Below are positions 7,863 through 16,127 of a stretch of DNA of 48,268 bases, one piece after another. The notes below the pieces were generated by a model. It was not told where the DNA came from and searched no databases. It saw only the letters and a list, made by a program, of their open reading frames with translations. Positions within the stretch are counted from its first letter, which is position 1; the number at the start of each line of letters is the position of its first letter. The stretch spans positions 27,661 through 75,928 of the forward strand of contig NZ_JACWFG010000025.1 of the NCBI RefSeq assembly GCF_019749295.1, given 5' to 3'. The DNA comes from Neobacillus niacini. Its GTDB lineage: Bacteria; Bacillota; Bacilli; Bacillales; Cytobacillaceae. The position numbers and the translations under genes are program-made.

Positions 7863-9283
7863 TGATTAAAATCCGCACAAAATTGCTCATTTATTTTGCT
7901 GCGATCCTTTTAGTAATTGTCGTGTTGTTTCTTGTTCGTGAACAAAGCAGCCAAAAAGTGCTACAGCTTTATAATGACAATGTTGAACCTTCCTTACTTT
8001 TAAATGAGATTACAAAAGAGACAAATCAAACGTTTCAATCGCTTAAAATTTATGTTTATGAACCTTGGCCTGAAAACCTATCCATGTATGAAAAAGATAA
8101 ACAACAGCTGATTCAACTGCAAAAAGAGTTTAAGGAAAAAGAATTAGGAGGAATTCCCAGCGTAAATTTTTTAAATACGATATCAAGTTTTCTTGAACAT
8201 TTAGATCAAACCATGGAAGGTATAGAAAAGAATGATTTCCAGCGTTATTCGAAGCATTTGAATGAGGCAGAAAAAACAGCCAGCTATATTCATGAAGGTT
8301 CACTTGACCTCATTAATAAGGAACTTTCAGATTACCAAACGCTATCCCAACTGATTGATAAAAAGATTAAGGATAGGCAGAAGTTGGGGACAACGATCAT
8401 TCTCGCTATTATTATACTCAGTATACTTTTTGCCCTTTGGTTTTCTAATGGAATTACACGAACGATTGAAAGGCTTACCTGGGCGGCAAGAGAAATATCA
8501 GCCGGACGTTATTCTGGGAAGGATGTTATGGTTTCAAGGAAGGACGAGCTGTGGTTTTTAACGAAGACGTTTAATGAAATGAAAATGAATATTCTCGAAT
8601 CGGTAAATGAGATGGAGGAAAAGGCAAAACTCGCCCAATTACTGAAAGAGATGGAATTGAAAAGCTTACAAAATCAGATTAATCCACATTTCCTTTTTAA
8701 TACCTTGAATACGATTTCAAAACTGTCGTATATTGAAGGTGCAGAACGTACAAGCGACTTAATATCGTCGGTATCTGCCCTGCTTCGCTATAACATTGGC
8801 AATCTTGATCGCCAGACGACCATAAAGGATGAAGTGGACATTGTAAAGGAGTACTTTTTTATCCAAAAAACACGATTTGGTGACCGCGTGGAGTTTCTGC
8901 AAAATGTGGACTCAGCCTGTTTGTCAACGCCGATCCCTTGCTTAACGCTTCAGCCGCTCATTGAGAATGCCTTTATGCATGGAATTGAAAATATGGCTGG
9001 TGGTGCCAAAATTGAATTGCATATATACGAAGACGATGAACACGTTTGTATTGATGTAAAGGATAATGGCGCAGGGATGGATCAGGCAACGATTGACCGA
9101 TTGTTGAATATAAGCAATGCTGAAAAGGAATCACTACCGAAAAAAGAGTCAGGTCATTCAACCGGAATCGGCATGAGAAATGTGATGAATCGGCTTAGAT
9201 TATTCCATAAAGATAGTAAAATTAACATTTCCTCAAGCCTTGGGAAAGGGACAATCGTGAGTATTCAAATAAGAAATGGCTAA
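7862..9283 (+). CDS. sensor histidine kinase, YesM/LytS type (xylose sensing)
   Basis: 473-aa kinase. Transmembrane helices lie at about 8-25 and 177-195 and flank a mostly helical external domain of about 150 residues. A HAMP domain (about 196-250) and short coiled coil lead to the His_kinase domain with the phospho-acceptor in QNQINPHFLFNTLN (H276). The HATPase domain has an N-box (PLIENAFMHG), DNGAG and GIGMRN. It is coupled by a one-base overlap to the binding-protein gene before it and lies 19 nt before the response regulator. The probable partner of the external domain is the upstream binding protein, as in XylFII-LytS. Confidence 0.92.
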   Translation: MIKIRTKLLIYFAAILLVIVVLFLVREQSSQKVLQLYNDNVEPSLLLNEITKETNQTFQSLKIYVYEPWPENLSMYEKDKQQLIQLQKEFKEKELGGIPSVNFLNTISSFLEHLDQTMEGIEKNDFQRYSKHLNEAEKTASYIHEGSLDLINKELSDYQTLSQLIDKKIKDRQKLGTTIILAIIILSILFALWFSNGITRTIERLTWAAREISAGRYSGKDVMVSRKDELWFLTKTFNEMKMNILESVNEMEEKAKLAQLLKEMELKSLQNQINPHFLFNTLNTISKLSYIEGAERTSDLISSVSALLRYNIGNLDRQTTIKDEVDIVKEYFFIQKTRFGDRVEFLQNVDSACLSTPIPCLTLQPLIENAFMHGIENMAGGAKIELHIYEDDEHVCIDVKDNGAGMDQATIDRLLNISNAEKESLPKKESGHSTGIGMRNVMNRLRLFHKDSKINISSSLGKGTIVSIQIRNG

Positions 9284-9302
9284 CGGGTAAAGGGGGAACT
9301 AT

Positions 9303-10871
9303 ATGTTAAATGTCATGCTTGTGGACGATGAACACCTTGAAAGAGAAGGTCTCAAACTGATGCTTAGTAAAAATCGAGCCAATTTTGAGGTCATTGCCGA
9401 GGCTCAAAATGGAATGCAGGCAGTTGAACTTGCTTTGACATATAAGCCGGACTTAATTTTTATGGATATCAAGATGCCGGAAATTGACGGCCTCGAAGCG
9501 ATTAAAAGGATATCTCCTGAACTTGCGCACACCAGATATATTATGGTGTCGGCTTTTGATACGTTTGATTACGCCCGTGAAGCGATGAAATTTGGGATTA
9601 AGGAATATTTGTTAAAACCAAGCAGGGTTTCCGAGGTGTTAGAAGCATTTGACCGGATGGCAGCTGAAATCGAAGCTGAAAAACAGACTGTGATCGAAAA
9701 AAAGCAAATCAATCACCGCCTTGAACGAGTCAGTTCCTTTATCGAAATGGAATTTATTGTTTCGCTAATCATGGATCATGTTCACGAATTTAATCAGGCT
9801 GACTGGGATGAATGGCTAGACCTTGAAGAAAAGCAAGGGTTTGTAGCTGTCTTTTCATTTGAATCAGACAGCCTGCAAACGAGCCGTGAGGAAAAAAGCC
9901 GTTGGTATCGAAATCTGAAAAGAGCGCTGCACGATCAAAGTCTCCATTGTTTATTGGGACCATTAACAGGATTTCAGGTTCCGGTGTTGGTGTTAGTCAC
10001 TGAGCAAGGAAAAACAGATCATGAAATAAGACAAGATTTTGCACGTTCGATCATTCATCATGTTCAAAATCATCTCGAGTCATGCCGCGTGTATGCCGGA
10101 GTTGGGATGGTTGTATGTGATGTCCATTCCTTTTCCCAATCTTATAAGGAAGCGATTTATGCGCTGGAACTTGTACATAACCACCCAACTGCAGCCTACA
10201 TGGCCTATAGTGACCGGTTGACACAAAAGCGCAAAGAGTTAATCCCGTTTGAGCTTGAGAAGGAGTTAGTGGATGCTGTTAGGCAGGGTGATATGCAAAA
10301 AGGATTGCACATGTTTGAATCTTATTTTCATTCCATCCAACAGGCAGCGGATTCTCAGGTACGAATTATGATCAAGGCGATGGAGGATTTCTTTCTCGTG
10401 TTAACTCGATCAGTCAAAGAACTTGGTTTTGATGAGGATATAAAGGTGAGTTTAGGACAAATCGAAACACCCATGCAAATCAAAGAAACAGCCAAGGCTC
10501 AGCTTGTATTTATTATCGAGCGTTTAGGGGAGTGGCGAAATAACGGGATGAGATCGCTGCTTTTAAAAGCGAGAGAATTTATTGATAAAAATTATCATAG
10601 GCCGATCACCCTTGAAGAGGTAGCCGAGCAAATTGGGATTAGCTCCTATTATTTAAGCAGGCTATTTAGAGAGCGGTTTCAAGTGACTTTTATCGATTAT
10701 TTGAAGAATACTAGAATGCAAAAAGCAAAAGAGCTCCTGCTCGATGGCACCATGCCATTAAAAGAAATCGCTTTGAATATTGGCTATAAAGATCCCAATT
10801 ATTTCAGCAGATTTTTTAAAAAGGAAGTCGGAATGAACCCGCGTGAATATCGAAATAAGTACCATCAATAA
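9303..10871 (+). CDS. response regulator, YesN type with AraC domain
   Basis: 522-aa regulator with an N-terminal receiver (acidic residues D8/D9, phospho-acceptor in LIFMDIKMPE at D55), a long middle region and a C-terminal AraC-type double HTH (about 425-522, ending EVGMNPREYRNKYHQ). It is the cognate partner of the upstream kinase and most likely activates the xylFGH promoter that follows. An ATG with GGGGG nearby begins the gene. A strong terminator follows, so the sensor operon and the transport operon are separate transcripts. The name XylR would be ambiguous with the ROK repressor and is not used. Confidence 0.92.
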   Translation: MLNVMLVDDEHLEREGLKLMLSKNRANFEVIAEAQNGMQAVELALTYKPDLIFMDIKMPEIDGLEAIKRISPELAHTRYIMVSAFDTFDYAREAMKFGIKEYLLKPSRVSEVLEAFDRMAAEIEAEKQTVIEKKQINHRLERVSSFIEMEFIVSLIMDHVHEFNQADWDEWLDLEEKQGFVAVFSFESDSLQTSREEKSRWYRNLKRALHDQSLHCLLGPLTGFQVPVLVLVTEQGKTDHEIRQDFARSIIHHVQNHLESCRVYAGVGMVVCDVHSFSQSYKEAIYALELVHNHPTAAYMAYSDRLTQKRKELIPFELEKELVDAVRQGDMQKGLHMFESYFHSIQQAADSQVRIMIKAMEDFFLVLTRSVKELGFDEDIKVSLGQIETPMQIKETAKAQLVFIIERLGEWRNNGMRSLLLKAREFIDKNYHRPITLEEVAEQIGISSYYLSRLFRERFQVTFIDYLKNTRMQKAKELLLDGTMPLKEIALNIGYKDPNYFSRFFKKEVGMNPREYRNKYHQ

Positions 10872-10889
10872 TTGAAGAGGCAACTCCAA

Positions 10890-10925
10890 AATTGCTCAGG
10901 GCACATGCTCTGGGCAATTTTTTGT
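10890..10925 (+). terminator. terminator after the response regulator
   Basis: ATTGCTCAGGG pairs with CTCTGGGCAAT (11 bp including G-T pairs) around a short loop, followed by TTTTTTG. It closes the sensor operon. Confidence 0.88.
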
Positions 10926-11195
10926 TATCGGAGCACGGTACTTTTTAAAAGTGGATGAGACATAGTGGTACTTGTTTTAATCAAAATCGCCAAACATTTC
11001 TGTGTTTTTTACAAGAATGTCTAGGTATTAGCAACAAAGTGAAGATGAAAGTGCTTCCAGGGCATTTATATCATGGTAATTTTAGTATGTGAATTAGCTC
11101 TAATGTGCTAGTTGTCAAAAAAATGAAAACGCAGTCAATGGGAATTGGCTGCACTTTCTAAGAAATTAAAAACATTAAGGGGGCTTCAAATCTTT
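10926..11195 (+). other. xylF leader / upstream control region
   Basis: This 270-nt gap must hold the xylFGH promoter and the site for the AraC-type regulator, but I cannot fix a promoter by eye. TGAAAGTGCTTCCA (11046-11059) resembles a cre site with two deviations. An imperfect hairpin, GCAGTCAAT / ATTGGCTGC (11131-11152), lies about 25 nt before the Shine-Dalgarno sequence of xylF. Confidence 0.4.
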
Positions 11196-12290
11196 ATGGA
11201 AAAAGGCAAACGTTTTATTTCGGTTTTGGTTGGTTTACTTCTAGTGCTGATGCTTGCTGCATGCGGTCAAGACGCAAGTAGCGGCAGCACGAGCAGCGGC
11301 TCTGACAGTAAGGACAAAGGCAAGGATGATATGCTTAAGATTGGGCTTTCCGTTTCGGATTTAACATTAGAACGCTGGCAGCATGACCGTGATTTCTTTG
11401 TTGCAAAAGCAGAAGAATTAGGTGCAGAAGTGGTCGTACAATCTGCAAATGGCGATGAAGCAAAGCAATTATCTCAAGTCCAAAATATGCTTTCTCAGGA
11501 TATTGATGCACTAGTAATTATTGCGATTAACTCGGATGCTTTATCTACGGTTGTCGATCAAGCAAAGGCAGAAGGAATTCCTGTTTTAGCCTATGACCGT
11601 CTGATCAATGGCACCGATATTGATGCCTATGTATCGTTTGACAATGTTCGTGTTGGTGAAATGCAAGCGGAATATTTAGTGGAGCAGGTTCCTTCTGGAA
11701 AGTACTTTTTAATGGGCGGTTCTCCAACGGATAACAATGCAAAGATGTTCAGAGAAGGCCAAATGAACATTATCCAGCCGCTTGTGGATAGTGGAGATAT
11801 CGAAGTCGCGGGTGACCAGTGGGCTAAAAACTGGGATGCAAACGAAGCACTTAAAATTATGGAAAATACTTTAACTGCAAATAAAAATGATATTGATGCT
11901 GTCGTAGCATCAAATGACAGCACTGCTGGCGGTGCCATTCAAGCATTGGATGCACAGGGACTTGCAGGTAAAGTTGTCATTTCTGGACAAGATGCTGACT
12001 TAGCTGCTGTACAGCGAATTGCTGAAGGTACTCAAACCATGACAGTCTACAAACCAATCAAGACCATTGCTGAAAAGAGTGCAGAAGTAGCTGTTCAATT
12101 GGCAAAAGGGGAAACTCCTGAGAGTGATTCAAGTGTTAACAATGGCAAGGTCGATGTGCCATTTATTAAATTGGATCCTATTAAGGTAGGTAAAGAAAAC
12201 CTTGTGGATACGGTGATCAAGGATGGATTCCACTCTTATGACGATGTTTATAAGAATGTAGCCGAAGGCGACCGTCCAGCACGTCCATAG
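11196..12290 (+). CDS. xylF: D-xylose ABC transporter substrate-binding lipoprotein
   Basis: 364-aa lipoprotein. The signal peptide ends in the lipobox LAAC (C23). The mature sequence closely follows E. coli XylF from memory: LTLERWQHDRDFFV, YFLMGGSPTDNNAK, DAVVASNDSTAGGAIQALD, VISGQDADLAA and GTQTMTVYKPI. This is why I assign xylose and not ribose or galactose. ATG at 11196 is chosen because AAGGGGG stands 12 nt upstream and the lipoprotein signal starts there; an in-frame TTG at 11145 has no such site. XylF delivers D-xylose to the permease and ATPase encoded downstream. The 354-bp gap to xylG holds an inserted miniature element. Confidence 0.95.
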   Translation: MEKGKRFISVLVGLLLVLMLAACGQDASSGSTSSGSDSKDKGKDDMLKIGLSVSDLTLERWQHDRDFFVAKAEELGAEVVVQSANGDEAKQLSQVQNMLSQDIDALVIIAINSDALSTVVDQAKAEGIPVLAYDRLINGTDIDAYVSFDNVRVGEMQAEYLVEQVPSGKYFLMGGSPTDNNAKMFREGQMNIIQPLVDSGDIEVAGDQWAKNWDANEALKIMENTLTANKNDIDAVVASNDSTAGGAIQALDAQGLAGKVVISGQDADLAAVQRIAEGTQTMTVYKPIKTIAEKSAEVAVQLAKGETPESDSSVNNGKVDVPFIKLDPIKVGKENLVDTVIKDGFHSYDDVYKNVAEGDRPARP

Positions 12291-12365
12291 AACTATTAAA
12301 AACAGGGATTTTAAACGAGCAAGGGCAGTTTCCTGGGTTCCCTTATTCTTATTCTCTAAAAATAT

Positions 12366-12548
12366 GGCTGTGTTAAGGATAAATGTTGCTCTTAGAACCT
12401 GTTGATTTGTGCGGAAGGCGCGAGACTCCTGCAGGAGGACGGGACAGGGGAGACCCCGCAGGCGCTTTAGCGACGAGGAGGCTTCCCGAACCGCCTGCGG
12501 AAAGCGAAGCGCCTGGAGCACAAATCAACAGCCCATTTTAACACAGCC
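12366..12548. mobile_element. 183-bp MITE-like element inserted between xylF and xylG
   Basis: Perfect 11-bp terminal inverted repeats (GGCTGTGTTAA at 12366-12376, complement at 12538-12548) are flanked by a perfect 8-bp direct repeat AAAAATAT (12358-12365 and 12549-12556). A second inverted pair, CTGTTGATTTGTGC and its complement, lies inside. The GC-rich core can fold into a long hairpin. It encodes no transposase. This type of palindromic repeat, with GTTGATTT...CAGGCGC sequence, is common in Bacillaceae genomes. Reading frames across it are by-products. Confidence 0.88.
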
Positions 12549-12644
12549 AAAAATATAATTATGGCTATCTACTAGCCTCCTAAACCATGCCACATTGATT
12601 GTCTTTAGAAAAATTGAGTTCTTAATAGGTGGTGACAAGCTAGA

Positions 12645-14168
12645 ATGGATGCGTATGCGCTACAAATGAAGGGGATCGTGAAAGAATTCCCAGGTGTAAG
12701 AGCTTTAGATAACGTAACATTCTCAGTGCGTAAGGGAGAGATTCATGCTTTATGCGGCGAGAATGGTGCTGGAAAATCCACGTTGATGAAAATACTAAGT
12801 GGTGTTTACCCACATGGTACATATGATGGAGAAATTATTATTAATGGCCAAAAGGTTGAATTTAAAAATATAAAAGAATCTCAGGATGCAGGTGTTGGCA
12901 TTATCTATCAAGAGCTTGCCCTAGTAGAGGAAATGACTGTCGCTGAAAACTTATTTTTAGGTCATGAATTAATGCGGGGAAGAGTGATTGATTGGAACAA
13001 GATTTATGCAGAAGCACAGAAATCACTCAAGCATATCGGCTTAAACATTGACCCGCAAACAAAAGTCGGCGATTTAACAGTCGGGAAGCAGCAGTTGATT
13101 GAAATTGCAAAAGCTTTAACGAAAAAAACAGATATTCTCATTTTGGATGAGCCAACCGCCGCTTTAACGGAAAGTGATGTTGAGATCCTTATGGGCTTGT
13201 TGAATGAATTGCGTGCGAAAGGCGTTACGTGTATTTATATTTCTCATAAATTAGGAGAGGTCATGGCCCTTGCTGATTCCGTCACAATTTTACGTGATGG
13301 ACGAACGATCAGTACGGATCCCATTGAAGAGTTAACCGAACAAAAAATTGTCTCGAAAATGGTTGGACGCGAGCTCACTGAGTTATTTCCATATGAACCA
13401 CACCAAATTAGTTCGGAGAACATTATGGAGGTAAGAGATTACTCCGTTTTTGATGATAAAGGGAAACCGTTGATTAAGAATGCTTCCTTTTTAGTGAAAA
13501 AGGGTGAAATTCTCGGTATTTCCGGACTAATGGGGGCCGGCCGGTCAGAATTGTTCATCAGTTTGTTTGGCGGCCTTAAAGGGAAAAGGACAGGAACGGT
13601 CTTAATTGATGGAAAAGAAACGAGAATCAACAAACCACAAGATGCCATAAAAGAAGGCCTGGCTTACGTGTCCGAGGACCGCAAGCGTTATGGTCTTGTG
13701 CTGGGGATGGACATAACGAAGAACACTACCTTAGCTGCTTTAAATAAGGTCATGAAATTAAAAATTATTGATGACGCATTAGAAGTGAAGAAAGCTGGAG
13801 AACTGACTTCAAAAATGAAACTTAAAGCACCTAACCTAGAGGCAAAGGTTGGCCAGCTGAGTGGTGGAAACCAGCAGAAGGTGGTTCTTAGCAAATGGTT
13901 AATGACCAATCCGAAAGTGTTAATACTTGACGAACCGACAAGAGGAATTGATGTGGGTGCTAAATACGAGATTTATAAGATTATTAATGAACTCGTTAGC
14001 GAAGGTGTTGGGATTGTCATTATCTCATCGGAACTTCCAGAGGTTTTGGGTATGTCAGATCGAGTTCTTGTCATGTCAGAAGGCTCCATAACTGGAGAAT
14101 TCTTGAGAGAAGAAGCAACACAAGAAAAAATCATGATGTGTGCAACAGGAGGGAAGAAACATGGGTAA
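12645..14168 (+). CDS. xylG: xylose ABC transporter ATPase, two ABC domains
   Basis: 507-aa duplicated ATPase of the carbohydrate (CUT2) type. First domain: Walker A GENGAGKST, signature-like TVGKQQLIEIAKAL, Walker B ILILDEPTAAL. Second domain: degenerate Walker A GLMGAGRSE, signature LSGGNQQKVVLSKWL, Walker B VLILDEPTRGID. A degenerate second Walker A is normal in this subfamily. ATG has AGGTGG upstream. The last 8 bases overlap the xylH start, indicating coupling. The gene lies downstream of the inserted element, so reading through that hairpin, or a separate start site after it, is needed for expression. Confidence 0.95.
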   Translation: MDAYALQMKGIVKEFPGVRALDNVTFSVRKGEIHALCGENGAGKSTLMKILSGVYPHGTYDGEIIINGQKVEFKNIKESQDAGVGIIYQELALVEEMTVAENLFLGHELMRGRVIDWNKIYAEAQKSLKHIGLNIDPQTKVGDLTVGKQQLIEIAKALTKKTDILILDEPTAALTESDVEILMGLLNELRAKGVTCIYISHKLGEVMALADSVTILRDGRTISTDPIEELTEQKIVSKMVGRELTELFPYEPHQISSENIMEVRDYSVFDDKGKPLIKNASFLVKKGEILGISGLMGAGRSELFISLFGGLKGKRTGTVLIDGKETRINKPQDAIKEGLAYVSEDRKRYGLVLGMDITKNTTLAALNKVMKLKIIDDALEVKKAGELTSKMKLKAPNLEAKVGQLSGGNQQKVVLSKWLMTNPKVLILDEPTRGIDVGAKYEIYKIINELVSEGVGIVIISSELPEVLGMSDRVLVMSEGSITGEFLREEATQEKIMMCATGGKKHG

Positions 14169-15327
14169 AACGTTAGCAGAAGTGGAAAGGAAAACACAGG
14201 GAAACAGAGGGTTAAGTTTTAAGTTTGACCTCCAAGCGTACACCCTTATTATTGCACTAGTTTTAATCGCGGTGATTTTCAGTGTTTTTACAAGTGGAGA
14301 GTTTTTATCATCGCGCAATATTTCCAATTTAATTACACAGATGTCTGTTATCGCCGTTCTTGCTATTGGGATGACTTTAGTCATCGTAGCGGGTCATATT
14401 GATTTATCCGTAGGTTCATTAGTTGGTTTAACAGGCGGGATTGCAGCCATTCTGCAAGTATGGCAAGGCTGGGGTACTTTTTCAGTTGTGATTGCAGCGA
14501 TTGTCATTGGAGCAGTCCTTGGATTATGGCAAGGCTGGTGGGTTGCCTACCGCGCTGTTCCTGCTTTCATCGTAACTCTTGGAGGAATGCTAATCTTCCG
14601 CGGGATTCTAATTGGTTTAAGTAAAGGACAAACCGTTGCACCGATGGAGGACAGTTTTAAACAAATCGGAAATAGCTATTTCCCTTATATTCCAGGGTAT
14701 ATATTAGCGGTCATCAGCATTGGATTATTGGTTTTCTGGACACTTCAGAATCGAAAGAAGCGCAAGCAGCTGGGGCTGATGATTCCGGCAGCAACTCTTG
14801 ATTTTGGCAAGGTTGGAATCTATGCATTCTTTATTCTTTTAACAACTTATATGTTAAACCGATATTTGGGAATTCCGGTTCCATTTTTAATCGTAATCTT
14901 ATTCGCCGCAGTGTTTATCTTTATTTCGAACAAAACGTCGTTTGGACGTTCGATTTATGCGCTTGGAGGAAACCAAGAAGCTGCAGCATTGTCTGGAATT
15001 AATATTAAACGCAGTACGCTTTGGGTATTTATTACGATGGGCGGTCTTGCTGGTGTTGCCGGCGTCCTGTTAACGAGCAGGCTGAATGCTGCCACTGTCA
15101 GTGCCGGTAATATGTATGAACTCGATGCGATTGCAGCTTGCGTTATCGGCGGAACGAGCTTGGTTGGCGGACGCGGGAAAATTGTCGGTGCTCTAATTGG
15201 CGCTTTGATTATGGCAAGTATTGATAACGGCATGAGCATGATGAATATTCAGGCATTTTGGCAATATATCGTCAAAGGTTTAATCCTTATCGTAGCAGTA
15301 TGGATTGATATCTCTAGTAAAAAGTAA
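14161..15327 (+). CDS. xylH: xylose ABC transporter permease
   Basis: 388-aa CUT2 permease with about ten hydrophobic helices. Typical motifs include GHIDLSVGSLVGLTGG near the N-terminus, and FGRSIYALGGNQEAAALSGI and ACVIGGTSLVGGRGKIVG in the C-terminal half, which suit XylH. ATG at 14161 is chosen: AGGAGGG lies 7 nt before it, whereas an in-frame GTG at 14140 has none. It overlaps xylG by 8 nt. No ideal terminator is seen directly after it. Confidence 0.94.
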   Translation: MGKTLAEVERKTQGNRGLSFKFDLQAYTLIIALVLIAVIFSVFTSGEFLSSRNISNLITQMSVIAVLAIGMTLVIVAGHIDLSVGSLVGLTGGIAAILQVWQGWGTFSVVIAAIVIGAVLGLWQGWWVAYRAVPAFIVTLGGMLIFRGILIGLSKGQTVAPMEDSFKQIGNSYFPYIPGYILAVISIGLLVFWTLQNRKKRKQLGLMIPAATLDFGKVGIYAFFILLTTYMLNRYLGIPVPFLIVILFAAVFIFISNKTSFGRSIYALGGNQEAAALSGINIKRSTLWVFITMGGLAGVAGVLLTSRLNAATVSAGNMYELDAIAACVIGGTSLVGGRGKIVGALIGALIMASIDNGMSMMNIQAFWQYIVKGLILIVAVWIDISSKK

Positions 15328-15417
15328 TAGAAGATAAGTTATCCTTTATACCCCTATAATAGTTTCGATCCTTTCGTATTCTATTAATATGATTATTAAA
15401 AACACGAGGGGAAGTTT

Positions 15418-16038
15418 ATGAATACAATAACCAAGGGAGCCGTTGCAATGGTATTAGCGGGTTCTATTACGTTTTCTGTCGCCAACACCTTGCTAGGCAA
15501 TCAGTCACCTATACGAGTAGCAGAAGAAAGTGCTTCAACTATATCCGGAGACCCAAAAAAAGCGGATATCATTAACCAAGCAGAAAAAGCGGTCAAAGAT
15601 CAAACGCCACCATCGAAGGGGAAAGAGCAAGAAATGGCTGCTTTAAAAGTAGCTTCAAATAATAGTGAAATGTATGCAGCGCCCATTCAACAGAATTCGA
15701 GCAGCAAGGATAATACAACAAATCCTTCTGATACGAATCAGATAATAACAGCAGCGCCTGCTGTAACCACCATAACTTCGACAAGTGTAAAAGAACCGAC
15801 AACCACAACGACTACATCTACGACGTCGGGATCGAATGCAACAAGTGTATCCACAAAGCCTGAAACAACGAAACCTGCATCAATACCAAAGACAACGGCT
15901 CCACCCGTAAAGACGGAAACAAATGCAACAAGTACATCCTCAACGGAAACCAACCGTGGCCAGCAAGTTTCTCAAGCCGCTAAAGAAAAGGCTGAGAACC
16001 GGAGGGAATTAAAAGAAAACAACGGAAAGAATATGTAA
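15418..16038 (+). CDS. small secreted or surface Thr/Ser-rich protein, unknown function
   Basis: 206-aa protein that I do not recognise. A short basic N-terminus and hydrophobic helix (about 8-27) look like a signal peptide or membrane anchor. The rest is low-complexity: Thr/Ser-rich from about 100 to 180, then a charged tail (KEKAENRREL). No lipobox, LPXTG or enzyme motif is present. GAGGGGAAG lies 5 nt before ATG, and a strong terminator follows, so it is expressed as a single gene. The tail composition suggests an unstructured extracellular linker or spore/cell-surface component, which is inference only. Confidence 0.75.
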   Translation: MNTITKGAVAMVLAGSITFSVANTLLGNQSPIRVAEESASTISGDPKKADIINQAEKAVKDQTPPSKGKEQEMAALKVASNNSEMYAAPIQQNSSSKDNTTNPSDTNQIITAAPAVTTITSTSVKEPTTTTTTSTTSGSNATSVSTKPETTKPASIPKTTAPPVKTETNATSTSSTETNRGQQVSQAAKEKAENRRELKENNGKNM

Positions 16039-16045
16039 TTCTTTC

Positions 16046-16079
16046 AAAAAGGGTCACCAGTAGATGGTGATCCTTTTTC
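16046..16079 (+). terminator. terminator of the Thr-rich protein gene
   Basis: AAAAAGGGTCACCA pairs with TGGTGATCCTTTTT around GTAGA, ending in a T-run. Confidence 0.88.
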
Positions 16080-16085
16080 TCGTAG

Positions 16086-16114
16086 AAAAGGTCTTCCCCA
16101 TATGGGAAAGACCT
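16086..16114 (-). terminator. terminator of the GH18-CE4-GT2 gene (minus strand)
   Basis: AGGTCTTCCCC and GGGAAAGACCT are complementary around ATAT. Read on the minus strand the stem is followed by TTTT, and it lies just past the stop codon of the minus-strand gene. Confidence 0.75.
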
Positions 16115-16127
16115 GTGTGAAAATATA

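Noticed and set aside
11145..11195. TTG start for xylF
   Set aside because: No Shine-Dalgarno sequence precedes it and it would place 17 extra residues before a perfect lipoprotein signal peptide.
12129..12521. Minus-strand 130-aa open frame across the xylF-xylG gap
   Set aside because: It lies mostly in the MITE and antisense to the end of xylF, has no ribosome binding site and reads like translated hairpin sequence.
15738..15953. Minus-strand 71-aa Val-rich open frame
   Set aside because: It is the complement of the Thr-rich codons (ACA/ACC/ACG) of the gene on the plus strand.
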